A DNA stretch of 64,000 nucleotides from Haberlea rhodopensis. Its lineage: Eukaryota > Streptophyta > Magnoliopsida > Lamiales > Gesneriaceae. The stretch's first letter is position 1. Every line of letters starts with the position of its first letter. Both the position numbers and the translations under genes were made by a program. Below, in pieces: positions 48,911 to 58,706 of the stretch. The notes beneath the pieces were generated by a model. The model saw nothing but the letters and a program-made list of their open reading frames with translations, did no database searches and was not told where the DNA came from. The stretch is taken from assembly GCA_907163345.1 (NCBI GenBank), contig CAJQUN010000043.1, positions 1,302,001 to 1,366,000 of the forward strand, in the 5' to 3' direction.

Positions 48911-50737
48911 CTAAAACGTTTCGTCCTCGAAACTTGCATTGCATTTTACATCTGGATATTTAGCATATAGTTCTTCTTCTTTTTCCCATGTTGCTTCATC
49001 AGGTGAATGATTACTCCACTGAACCTTAACAAAAGGAATTGTCTTAGTTCGTAGAATTCTCTCTTGACGGTCGAGTATCTTGATAGGATATTCTGAATAT
49101 GTGCATTCCTTCGATATCTCAATCTCTGTTGCCTTAAGCACATGACTTTCATCTGGAACATACTTCCCGAGCATCGAGACGTGAAATACATTATGTACTT
49201 GATCTAGTTCCGGAGGTAGAGCAAGTCGATATGCCAACGTTCCTATTCTTTCCAGAATTTCATATGGTCCAATGAATCTCGGACTTAACTTCCCATGCTT
49301 GCCAAACCTCATTATTCCTCTGAATGGTGAGACTTTCAGGTATACCTTATCTCCTTGCTGAAATTCTAAATCTCGTCTACGAACATCAGCCCAACTTTTC
49401 TGTCGACTCTGAGCTGTAAGTAATCTCTGTTTGATGATGGAAACATTTTCATTTGTGAGTTTGATCAACTCTGGTCCTTCCAATACTTTCTCTCCAACAT
49501 CGAACCAACACTGTGGTGTTCGACATTTCTTCCCATACAAAGCTTCAAATGGTGCCACTTGAATACTGGATTGATAACTGTTATTGTACACAAACTCTGC
49601 CAGTTTCAGATGACGATCCCACTGTCCTTGAAAATCCAAAATACATGTTCTAAATAAATCCTCGAGGATCTGAATCGTTCTCTCAGACTGTCCGTCTGTC
49701 TGTGGATGGAAAGCTGTACTGTATTTCAAATTTGTTCCCAACACAGATTGTAAACTCTTCCAGAATTGTGAAGTGAATCGAGCATCTCGATCAGATATGA
49801 TACTAACTGGTATCCCGTGCAAACATACCACTTGATCAATGTAAAGCCGTGCTAAATCATTCATTGATGTGGTCTTCTTCATCGGTATAAAGTGAGCACA
49901 CTTAGTAAGTCGATCAACAATAACCCAAACTGAATCTTTTTGTGTCATAGTCTTGGGTAATCCGGTCACAAAGTCCATAGTAATATGCTCCCATTTCCAA
50001 TTTGGTATATCCAAGTTTCTCAGTGTCCCTGCTGGCTTTTGTCTTCCGACTTTCACTTGTTGACACACTAAACACTTAGACACAAACTTTACGACATCTT
50101 GCTTCATTCCTGGCCACCAAAATAATTGTTTCATATCTTGATACATTTTATTCTGTCCTGGATGCATGGCCAATATTGTCTGATGTGAATCTTGTAAAAC
50201 TTCGCCCCTGAGCGTTGATACAGCTGGAACGAATAGTCTATCATTGAATCTCAAAGTCCCATCTTCATGCATTCTAAAATTCTCTTGGTTTGATTGAGCT
50301 CTTTGTAAGAAAGTCTGCCACATAGGATCCTTTGATTGTGCTTTCTTAATCCTGAGAATAAGATCAGGTTGCACCATGAGATTACACAACATCGTCATCC
50401 CATTTTGGTCGTCTCTTGATTCACCATTCAGATTTAACTTTGACATCTCGTCAATGAGTTTCTGTTGCGTAGTCAATAGCATTGATCCATAACTCTTCCT
50501 GCTTAATGCATCTGCTACCTAATTACTCTTTCCAGGATGATAGTGCAATTTCACATCATAGTCCTTGATCAGCTCTAACCATCTTCTCTGTCTCATATTC
50601 AACTCCTTTTGAGTAAAAATATACTTTAAGCTCTTGTGATCAGTGTAGATATCACATGTGGTTCCGTACAAGTAGTGTCGCCATCATTTCAGTGCAAAAA
50701 CCACTGCTGCCAGTTCCAGATCATGAGTGGGGTACCT
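48911..50737 (-). pseudogene. Element C pol, second part: RNase H end, integrase, chromodomain
   Basis: The open part, 48911-50482 (523 codons), holds the integrase zinc finger (HQTILAMHPGQ, CLVCQQVK), the DDE core (MDFVTGLP, IISDRDARFTSQFW, TDGQSERTIQ), the GPY region (GPYEILERIGTLAYRLALP) and the chromodomain (IPFVKVQWSNHSPDEATWE). Upstream to 50737 the end of RNase H is readable (YTDHKSLKYIFTQ, DYDVKLHYHPGKSN), with stops at 50684-50686 (TGA) and about 50520 (TAG). The piece joins 58707-60781 across the insertion of D. Confidence 0.9.
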
Positions 50738-52278
50738 TGACCGCTTTATTTTTAAACAAAAGATATTTCAAAGAATGGTTTTAAGCGATTCTACCGCAAG
50801 TGCACGGTTGTCAAGTTTTAGTATAGTGAAAATTAAGTACAGGTTGTCGAATCCACAGGGACTAACGTATAAGTACCAAATAAGATTAATAAAATTATAT
50901 TTAGCCTACGATAAAAGAGGTTTGATTAACTAGATCTAAATTAAACTGAAGAATAAAGATTTAACTAGAAATAATGAAAAGAATGGTTCCGGAAATGCGA
51001 AGGTAAGTCACTCGAGAAAATTACCAAGCTCGTCGTTCAATTATATTATCTCTACTGATTCAACGGAATTCTCGAATTATCACTCAATTGATTTTAAAGG
51101 TGAAAGGTTTTCACTATTATTCGATACACTCTCTCGAGCTGTAAAGAAACTAACAATAAATTAGAACGTCACTCTCGTGCACCTATTTACTAATTCAAAG
51201 TTGCTTAAATTATCAAAACCTTATAACTCTAAATCTTTCGATTTCAAGTTCTCACGTATGCGATATCATCTCTCGATCTCAATCGTGACATACATCATAA
51301 ATTAATGGAGCGTGTTACAACGTTATCTCTCGATCTCGGTTGTAACTCTCAAATTCAATCAAAGCTAGCTAGACTTTGATCTACACATGCAATCAATCTA
51401 TGAACAATAAATATCTCAAATACCAATGAATCAATATATCAAACACAACGAACTAAAACTTCAATAATATAAACCAAATTCAATTCAAATCAAATACAGA
51501 TGAGTTTAATTGTCTCTCGACCTCAAAAACATCAAATGAAAATGAAAATCAAATAAATTAAGGTTCAGAAATACGATAAACGATGGATGAATCCGTGCGT
51601 TGCACCGTAATTTCTTCTCTTGTTCCTTCCTTGCACTTCGGAAGAGATTGGCTCGACTTTGGACGAAGAACGGAGATTGGATCTCCTTGGCGGCGTTGGG
51701 CGGCGGCTACTTGACCTAGAAATCGTCTGAAAAATATGGTCTAATATCGTGTATCCCCCCGAAATGGATCCAGCCTCGCTTAAAAGCCCCACAATCTCGA
51801 TAAATAAGGAAAATAAAATCTTCAGATTTCGCGTCTCGATCGATCGAGATTTTCACCGGTCGATCGGTGCACTGTTCACGTCAGCCCTTTTGCACTCACT
51901 GCCTCGCTCGATCGATCGAGAATTTCCACCGATCGATCGAGATTTCTCAAAATTTGTTGCTGAAGTTACTGCCTCGCTCGATCGATCGAGATTTCCACCG
52001 ATCGATCGAGCCTTCAAAAAATCTGATTCTCGCTTCTGGCTGGCTCGATCGATCGAGAATAAATCTCGATCGATCGAGATTTGGGAAATCCATCTTCTTT
52101 CATTTTCTCTTCTTTTACGCCTCGATTTCGCCCGTTATCTTCATGTAAGCTCATTTCTTCCACGGTCTAATTTCCTGAAACAAACGAATAAACACCAAAA
52201 AGCATAATATCATCCAGGAAAAAGTACGGAAAATGGGAAGAAATTACAGTTAAAATCACTCAAAATCTAAGCCTATCA
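50738..52278 (-). repeat. 3' LTR of element D
   Basis: 1541 bp, TGACCGC... to ...AAGCCTATCA on the plus strand. Palindrome cluster at 51836-52081. The frames 51565-51792 and 51749-52207 are LTR sequence; their RSIDR repeats are translations of the palindromes. Confidence 0.95.
51836..52081. repeat. CGATCGATCG palindrome cluster in the D 3' LTR
   Basis: Eight sites arranged as four pairs. Perfect dyads such as TCTCGATCGATCGAGA alternate with CACCGATCGATCG-type sites. Counterpart in the 5' LTR at 58259-58506. Confidence 0.92.
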
Positions 52279-52292
52279 ACTCCCCCAAACTT
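52279..52292 (-). other. Polypurine tract of element D
   Basis: Minus strand AAGTTTGGGGGAGT abuts the 3' LTR. A second copy (AAGTTTGGGGGG) lies at about 53545-53556 just after ORF2. Confidence 0.88.
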
Positions 52293-53628
52293 AGACTTGA
52301 TCGTCCTCGAGCAAGCAATAAGCTCAAAAAGAAAAGTTAAACTCGATACTAAGCATGAATCATCTTTACAACATACGTAAAATCTCAGAAATCCTACTTA
52401 CACATCAATAGAAGTCTTTCAACACTTAACAAGAAGCAATTTCTCCTAAGTTAAACAATACATCGCAACATTGGAACGTGCGTGTGTGCTATTGTCAAAC
52501 ATGAGTTACATATATATCTTTAACATCAACATGTGCCATATTAACTCCTAGTCAAGATTACTTTGAATTACTCTACAAGTTTACTATCCAGCACTTCTCC
52601 ACTAATGTAATTATTCCCTAGACTTGGATCAAAAGGTCTTGAAAGCTTATAACGTTAGGCCTTTTGGTGTCAGCTTCAAAGGAAAGGTAGGATGAATTCA
52701 AAGAAGAGAGTATAACAAAATCAGTTCAACTATTTTTGAGCTTCTCTTCAACTTTTTTCTAGCCTTGGCCACTTTGGGTCTTATTTTGAATTTTTCTTTT
52801 CAAGGCTTTTCTCTACATCTTTTCTTTTTCTTTGCTCATTCTTTTGTTCCTTTTGAACTCATTTGCATATAACAATTCTGTACAATGAATGAGATTCATT
52901 ATATTCTCCTAGGGGTAGGTAAAAATTTTCTTTTAGGCTCAAACCAAGGTGGGTATAATGAGTTGCCAAGAATGTCGAATGGGGGTCTAATCATATGCAA
53001 TGCATATACCATTCTTTTTTTTTTTTTAATAAGGCTCAAAAGGGGACACTAAGGAATAATATATAACAGGTAGGCTTGAAAGGCTCAAACGGTCCAAAGA
53101 TCGCCTAAATCATCTCCAAGTCTAGTTCCTAATTATAAATTTCGCCTCAAAGTGCTTTCAACTAAACTGTAAAGTTATCTAAGATACTCAAGACTCATCA
53201 TAGTTAACACAAGTTTTCAATTTAATCAATACATACTTCACTCAATCATGACTCAATAAGTGCTCAAATTATTCCTCAGTTTTGACATGTAGTTAACAAA
53301 GGATATATACAAACAAGTTAAGCATTTCCATGACTCCTATCTAGATGAGGATTAATTTCATCATGTATTACCGTTGCAATTCCAACTCATCAATTCTCAA
53401 GAATAACTCAATCAATAGAAAAAAATTTTTTGTTGGTAATGCTCAAGGACGAATTAGTCTCAACATCATGCAGTCATGCTAGGAAAAGAAACAAGACAAG
53501 TAGCAATATGTGCAAAAGCAAGATATATACAAATAATCAAAAAACCCCCCAAACTTAGCATGTGAATTGCCCTCAATGAACAAGAAAAATAAATGCAAAA
53601 GCAAAGACACATACCATGATGACGATCG
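52293..53628 (-). other. 3' noncoding region of element D
   Basis: About 1.3 kb with no open frame, T-rich on the plus strand near 52730-52860, bounded by two PPT-like sequences. A long region of this sort after the last ORF is common in Athila-type elements. Confidence 0.6.
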
Positions 53629-54858
53629 TCACTGATCGTCATCCTCATCATGCTCCGGAGGGGGGACTGGGTAGTGGTGCTCCTCGCCCTGATATGGCGG
53701 AAAAGGTGGGTACTCAGAAGGTGGAGGTGCATGCGGATGATAAGGTGCGAAATGTGGCTCCGGCGGGAACTGGAAACCTGGAAAGCCCTGGGCCATGGCA
53801 GTGTTCCATGCACTCTGATAGTGCATGAACTCCATCTGACGCTGAGCTACCTGCTCATGGTCCATCTGCAATGCTCTCTGCATGCTATGAATGTCCCGCT
53901 GCATGCTTTGAATGCTCTGCTGCTCCAGGCGAATGTCTTGGAGATCCCTATGAAGAGAATCCAAAGTAACTCGTGTATGCTCTGCAGCAGAGGATGATGC
54001 TCCAGCTTGTGTAGTGTCCGAAGGTCTGCGTCGGTTCGTAGGATCGGCTACAATGATTGGTGTCTTCGGCGGGAGTAGCTCCTCGTCTTCCCCCCATGTC
54101 ACTCCGTATCGCTGACATAAAGCAGTGATCCTGGATGGAAACGGTAGTGCGGAGGTCGGTGGGCTACTTCCAATTTCAGCATTGTGATCAGCAATAATCT
54201 CGCCGAAGTCCAGTTCCTTCCCTGAGAGGATGGCATATACCAGGACCGCTCTATCCTTTGTCACCTCAGAAGTGTGGGTCGAAGGCATGACCCGCGAGGC
54301 GACAAATGAAAACCATGCTTGGGCCTCTGGCTTCAAATGTTTCTTTAGAACCAACTGTGGCTCTGCTTTATCATTCCTCTGCCAATCCACTCCCGGCTTG
54401 CCAATAACTGTCAATACCTCATCGTAGTCAATCCTGCTACTCTTGAAAGATTGGTATGCACAGTTTTGAAGTAACGGCATCCGGTGAATATTGTTGATTG
54501 CGGCTCGATCCACCAACACATCCTTCCCTCGAACATAAACACTTACTTGGTGCCCTGGTCTAACAGCTCGAAGATTCGTGTAAAACTCCCTTACCAGCGG
54601 CACCACAGCATCAATCGGTGTCTGAACGAATTGAAACCACCCTTTTCGCCGGACTGTCCTAATGACAGGACATTCCAACTTATCTATGCTCATTCCCCTT
54701 TCACGGCTCAGGGGTTTCTTATGGTAGATGGGGTATAACTCAGCAATCTTGGCATTGAGAAACTTCTGTTCATCATAAACTGGCTCAGAAACAGTGGCCT
54801 CTGCCTGCTTTTGCTTCTGGGAAGCTTCCGCCTGCTTTGACCTCTTTCTGGATGACAT
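53629..54858 (-). CDS. Athila ORF2: plant-transposon-protein domain (env-position ORF)
   Basis: The frame is open from 54930, but the start MSSRKRSKQ at 54858 is preferred because the 24 upstream codons lack family features; this gives about 409 residues. The basic, Lys/Gln-rich N-terminus is followed by a region matching the plant-specific putative transposon protein family (PF20167 type): FYTNLRAV and VYVRGKDVLVDRAAIN, IDYDEVL, then LKPEAQAWFSFVASRVMPSTHTSEVTKDRAVLVYAI in short motifs, and FPSRITALCQRYGV. A Gln/Met/His-rich helical stretch and a Pro/His-rich, acidic tail (HDEDDD) close it. No signal peptide or membrane segment is evident. ORFs of this family sit downstream of pol in Athila-like elements; the function is unknown. 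It is intact here. Confidence 0.8.
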   Translation of the reverse strand: MSSRKRSKQAEASQKQKQAEATVSEPVYDEQKFLNAKIAELYPIYHKKPLSRERGMSIDKLECPVIRTVRRKGWFQFVQTPIDAVVPLVREFYTNLRAVRPGHQVSVYVRGKDVLVDRAAINNIHRMPLLQNCAYQSFKSSRIDYDEVLTVIGKPGVDWQRNDKAEPQLVLKKHLKPEAQAWFSFVASRVMPSTHTSEVTKDRAVLVYAILSGKELDFGEIIADHNAEIGSSPPTSALPFPSRITALCQRYGVTWGEDEELLPPKTPIIVADPTNRRRPSDTTQAGASSSAAEHTRVTLDSLHRDLQDIRLEQQSIQSMQRDIHSMQRALQMDHEQVAQRQMEFMHYQSAWNTAMAQGFPGFQFPPEPHFAPYHPHAPPPSEYPPFPPYQGEEHHYPVPPPEHDEDDDQ

Positions 54859-55685
54859 TTTCTTGCGAACTGATTCCCAACTAATACAATTCAATTCAAC
54901 TAACACCCCACAACACTGTAAATCCGGCACCCTTCAATACCACAAAACTTCCTCCAAATTTCAATTTTTCCTAACCCACTTCTACTACAATTCAAAACTT
55001 AGCAACAAAAGATAAAATCTTTGAGAATTAGAGGCCAATTACCGCTTAAAAATCCGATCTTGGAAAAGTTTGGCACTTGGCTTGGAATTCTCCTTTTGAT
55101 GCACTTCTACCCAATCGGCCTTGCAATTCTTCAAATCTGAAACGAAAATCTCATTAGAATGAATATTACTTCTTAGAGTTGAAGCAAATCTGAAATTCTA
55201 TGGAAAAATGATGAGATTAGATGAAGGAAATTGAAAAGGACGGCTAGGGTTATGTTTTGGAGAGGAGAAAAATTGAGTTGGAGAGTGATAGATGCTGCGT
55301 CTGTGCCTTTATTTTTTTCAAAATTTTCTCTCGCTCGATCGATCGGAAAAATTCTCGATCGATCGAGCGAGGCAGTAGGCACAATGTCATTTTAAAAATT
55401 CGGGCGATCGATCGAGATTTCCACCGATCGATCGCCAGCAGCAGCAAACAAAATTTGAAATTTTTTTTCTCAAAATCTTTCTCTCGGATTGCCTCGCCTA
55501 TAACCAACTTGCTCTTGCTTTCACATCTGCAATAGAAAATACACGAATTCATTCCCAGACAAACTCAAAAACAAACAAACTAACAAAAACTCAACAAAAC
55601 AAGAAATCAAAAACAAAACTTAAGGAAGGAAAAACGGAAGTTCTTAATTTATAGTCCCAAGCTGGACTGTCACCTCCTCGCCTTC
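54859..55685 (-). other. Spacer between gag and ORF2 of element D
   Basis: Noncoding. It occupies the place where protease to integrase would lie in a complete Athila. It contains a palindrome cluster at 55327-55436 (CTCGATCGATCGG, TTCTCGATCGATCGAG, GGCGATCGATCGAG, ACCGATCGATCGCC). An internal promoter or a splice acceptor for ORF2 could be here, but neither is demonstrated. The frames 55173-55552 on both strands are translations of this repeat. Confidence 0.6.
55327..55436. repeat. Internal CGATCGATCG cluster of element D
   Basis: Four sites between gag and ORF2, outside the LTR. Confidence 0.88.
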
Positions 55686-56966
55686 TCAATTTGATGGCTC
55701 CTTCGGATTCTTTACAGAGTCACTTGGGAGCGTACCTTGCGTCCTCCCAGATATCAACGTGGCCAACTGCCCTATCTGGACTTCCAAATTTTTAATAGAT
55801 GCATCCTGATTCTGCATCCTCACCTCCGTTGATGAAATCAGCTTTGCCATCAATTCCTCCATACTCGGCTTTTGTGTGAACCCGGCCTGCGGTTGAGGGT
55901 TCAACACATTTTCTTGATTCGACCACCTCAAATTCGGGTGGTTCCTCCATGGTTGGTTGTAGTTCGAGTAGGAATTATTGGGTGGCCTGTTACCTACAAA
56001 ATTAACAGCTTCAACAGATTTGTTAAATTGATTACATGCCTGGCACTCGATGCTAGGATGACCGCCTCCACACAGCTCACAGAAAATAGTTTGGGCCTGC
56101 ATTGCTGCTGCTCCCATGCTGTCTATCTTCCGGTTCATGGCTTCTAATTGAGCCGAAAGAGCAGTGATCTCGTCCACTTGATGGACCCCCATTGGTTTCT
56201 GTGGCGTGCTCCTCTCAGATTGCCACTGGTAACTGTTGCACGCCATTTCCTCCAACAAGCTATATGCTTCTTCCGGCGTCTTTCTCATTATGGATCCCCC
56301 AGATGCTGCATCAATCATTGAACGGTTAGCAGAAAATAAACCGTTATAGAACGTTTGTACCTGCAGCCATATGGGTAGACCATGGTGTGGGCATCTCCTC
56401 AACAACTCCTTAAACCGATCCCACGCTTCGTATAAAGTCTCGGGGTCAAACTGACCAAAAGTCGTGATATCGTTCCGTATCTTTGCCGTCTTGGAAGGGG
56501 GAAAGTATTTTGACAAAAACGCCTTTGTCATCCCCTCCCATGTTGTTATAGAACCTGCAGGTAGAGAATTCAACCATGCCTTAGCTTTGTCTCGTAATGA
56601 AAAGGGAAAGAGTCTTAACCTGATGGCGTCGTCAGAGACGCCATTGTGTTTGAATGTATCACAAATCTCCAAAAAGTTGGAGATGTGATTATTCGGGTCA
56701 TCCGTAGCTGCTCCCCCGAACATCACCGAGTGCTGAATCATTTGTATGATTGCCGGCTTGATCTCAAAATTATTTGCTTGAATCGTCGGCCTTGTAATAC
56801 TCGATAACGATCCATGAAATGCTGGTTGTGCAAAGTCCATCATCGATCTAGGGTGCTGTGCTTCATTATTCTCAGCCATTGCTCGAGCTTCTCGTAATCG
56901 CCTAAGTAAAGTTCTTTCTATCTCCGGATCGAAAGGCTCGAGAATGGGCTCCTCTCTTCTGAGCAT
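55686..56966 (-). CDS. Athila gag of element D
   Basis: Intact 426-codon frame from ATG 56966 (MLRREEPILEPFDPEIERT). The central capsid region is at residues about 65-210 (FEIKPAIIQMIQ, LFPFSLRDKAKAWLNSLP, YFPPSKTAKIRND, ETLYEAWDRFKELLRRCPHH), a zinc knuckle with spacing C-x2-C-x3-H-x4-C at about 296-308 (CELCGGGHPSIEC), and a short coiled-coil-like segment at about 370-405 (MQNQDASIKNLEVQIGQL). Gag forms the virus-like particle that packages element RNA. The stop follows NPKEPSN, about where a full Athila polyprotein would run on towards protease, so pol was lost cleanly just after gag. The gag of E is the closest relative in the window. Confidence 0.93.
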   Translation of the reverse strand: MLRREEPILEPFDPEIERTLLRRLREARAMAENNEAQHPRSMMDFAQPAFHGSLSSITRPTIQANNFEIKPAIIQMIQHSVMFGGAATDDPNNHISNFLEICDTFKHNGVSDDAIRLRLFPFSLRDKAKAWLNSLPAGSITTWEGMTKAFLSKYFPPSKTAKIRNDITTFGQFDPETLYEAWDRFKELLRRCPHHGLPIWLQVQTFYNGLFSANRSMIDAASGGSIMRKTPEEAYSLLEEMACNSYQWQSERSTPQKPMGVHQVDEITALSAQLEAMNRKIDSMGAAAMQAQTIFCELCGGGHPSIECQACNQFNKSVEAVNFVGNRPPNNSYSNYNQPWRNHPNLRWSNQENVLNPQPQAGFTQKPSMEELMAKLISSTEVRMQNQDASIKNLEVQIGQLATLISGRTQGTLPSDSVKNPKEPSN

Positions 56967-57136
56967 GCACTAGAGAAACGGTTCCTGTACAAAATAGACA
57001 AAAGGAGACAACAAAATACACAAAGTTATTCACAAAGATTAACAAAAGAAAACAAAGAAAATAAAAACAAAATCGCAATAATAAAAGAATTGGCTAAATT
57101 ACAATTAACTAATCTCGTATGATATTATACAGATTA

Positions 57137-57155
57137 GTCCCCGGCAACGGCGCCA
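57137..57155 (-). promoter_or_regulatory. Primer-binding site of element D (tRNA-Asp type)
   Basis: Minus strand TGGCGCCGTTGCCGGGGAC, six bases after the 5' LTR, the classical Athila primer site matching tRNA-Asp. It is longer than the tRNA-Met sites of A, C and G. Confidence 0.9.
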
Positions 57156-57161
57156 AAAACT

Positions 57162-58706
57162 TGACCACTTTATTTTTAAACAAAAGATATTTCAAAGAAT
57201 GGTTTTAAGCGATTCTACCGCAAGTGCACGGTTGTCAAGTTTTAGTATAGTGAAAATTAAGTACAGGTTGTCGAATCCACAGGGACTAACGTATAAGTAC
57301 CAAATAAGATTAATAAAATTATATTTAGCCTACGATAAAAGAGGTTTGATTAACTAGATCTAAATTAAACTGAAGAATAAAGATTTAACTAGAAATAATG
57401 AAAAGAATGGTTCCGGAAATGCGAAGGTAAGTCACTCGAGAAAATTACCAAGCTCGTCGTTCAATTATATTATCTCTACTGATTCAACGGAATTCTCGAA
57501 TTATCACTCAATTGATTTTAAAGGTGAAAGGTTTTCACTATTATTCGATACACTCTCTCGAGCTGTAAAGAAACTAACAATAAATTAGAACGTCACTCTC
57601 GTGCACCTATTTACTAATTCAAAGTTGCTTAAATTATCAAAACCTTATAACTCTAAATCTTTCGATTTCAAGTTCTCACGTATGCGATATCATCTCTCGA
57701 TCTCAATCGTGACATACATCATAAATTAATGGAGCGTGTTACAACGTTATCTCTCGATCTCGGTTGTAACTCTCAAATTCAATCAAAGCTAGCTAGACTT
57801 TGATCTACACATGCAATCAATCTATGAACAATAAATATCTCAAATACCAATGAATCAATATATCAAACACAACGAACTAAAACTTCAATAATATAAACCA
57901 AATTCAATTCAAATCAAATACAGATGAGTTTAATTGTCTCTCGACCTCAAAAACATCAAATGAAAATGAAAATCAAATAAATTAAGGTTCAGAAATACGA
58001 TAAACGATGGATGAATCCGTGCGTTGCACCGTAATTTCTTCTCTTGTTCCTTCCTTGCACTCCGGAAGAGATTGGCTCGACTTTGGACGAAGAACGGAGA
58101 TTGGATCTCCTTGGCGGCGTTGGGCGGCGGCTACTTGACCTAGAAATCGTCTGAAAAATATGGTCTAATATCGTGTATCCCCCCGAAATGGATCCAGCCT
58201 CGCTTAAAAGCCCCACAATCTCGATAAATAAGGAAAATAAAATCTTCAGATTTCGCGTCTCGATCGATCGAGATTTTCACCGATCGATCGGTGCACTGTT
58301 CACGTCAGCCCTTTTGCACTCACTGCCTCGCTCGATCAATCGAGAATTTCCACCGATCGATCGAGATTTCTCAAAATTTGTTGCTGAAGTTACTGCCTCG
58401 CTCGATCGATTGAGATTTCCACCGATCGATCGAGCCTTCAAAAAATCTGATTCTCGCTTCTGGCTGGCTCGATCGATCGAGAATAAATCTCGATCGATCG
58501 AGATTTGGGAAATCCATCTTCTTTCATTTTCTCTTCTTTTACGCCTTGATTTCGCCCGTTATCTTCATGTAAGCTCATTTCTTCCACTTCCGGTCTAATT
58601 TCCTGAAACAAACGAATAAACACCAAAAAGCATAATATCATCCAGGAAAAAGTACGGAAAATGGGAAGAAATTACAGTTAAAATCACTCAAAATCTAAGC
58701 CTATCA
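57162..58706 (-). repeat. 5' LTR of element D
   Basis: 1545 bp, about 99.6% identical to 50738-52278, with an extra 4-bp unit near 58590. Several differences from the other LTR fall inside the palindromes (GATCAATCG, CGATTGAG), and three look like C-to-T changes at CpG. Confidence 0.95.
58259..58506. repeat. CGATCGATCG palindrome cluster in the D 5' LTR
   Basis: Eight sites, as in the 3' LTR. CACCGATCGATCGGTG is a perfect 16-bp dyad here but has one mismatch in the other LTR. Confidence 0.92.

Larger units (their letters stand above)
50738..58706 (-). mobile_element. Element D: young Athila-type element lacking pol
   Basis: 7969 bp, TSD TACCT at 50733-50737 and 58707-58711, LTRs 50738-52278 and 57162-58706. 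By eye the LTRs differ by about six substitutions and one 4-bp gap in 1.54 kb (about 0.4%). Order on the minus strand: LTR, tRNA-Asp-type primer site, gag (426 codons), spacer with a palindrome cluster, ORF2 (about 410 codons), 1.35 kb noncoding, polypurine tract, LTR. No protease, RT, RNase H or integrase is present. It is therefore a non-autonomous derivative that needs proteins from a related Athila element. Confidence 0.93.

Noticed and set aside
53629..54858. ORF2 of D as a retroviral-type envelope protein
   Set aside because: It occupies the env-like position, but no signal peptide or transmembrane segment is visible; the plant-transposon-protein family fits better.
51749..58598. Frames with repeated RSIDRDFHRS-like peptides
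   Set aside because: The peptide repeats are translations of the CGATCGATCG palindromes in the D LTRs; the same peptides appear on both strands.
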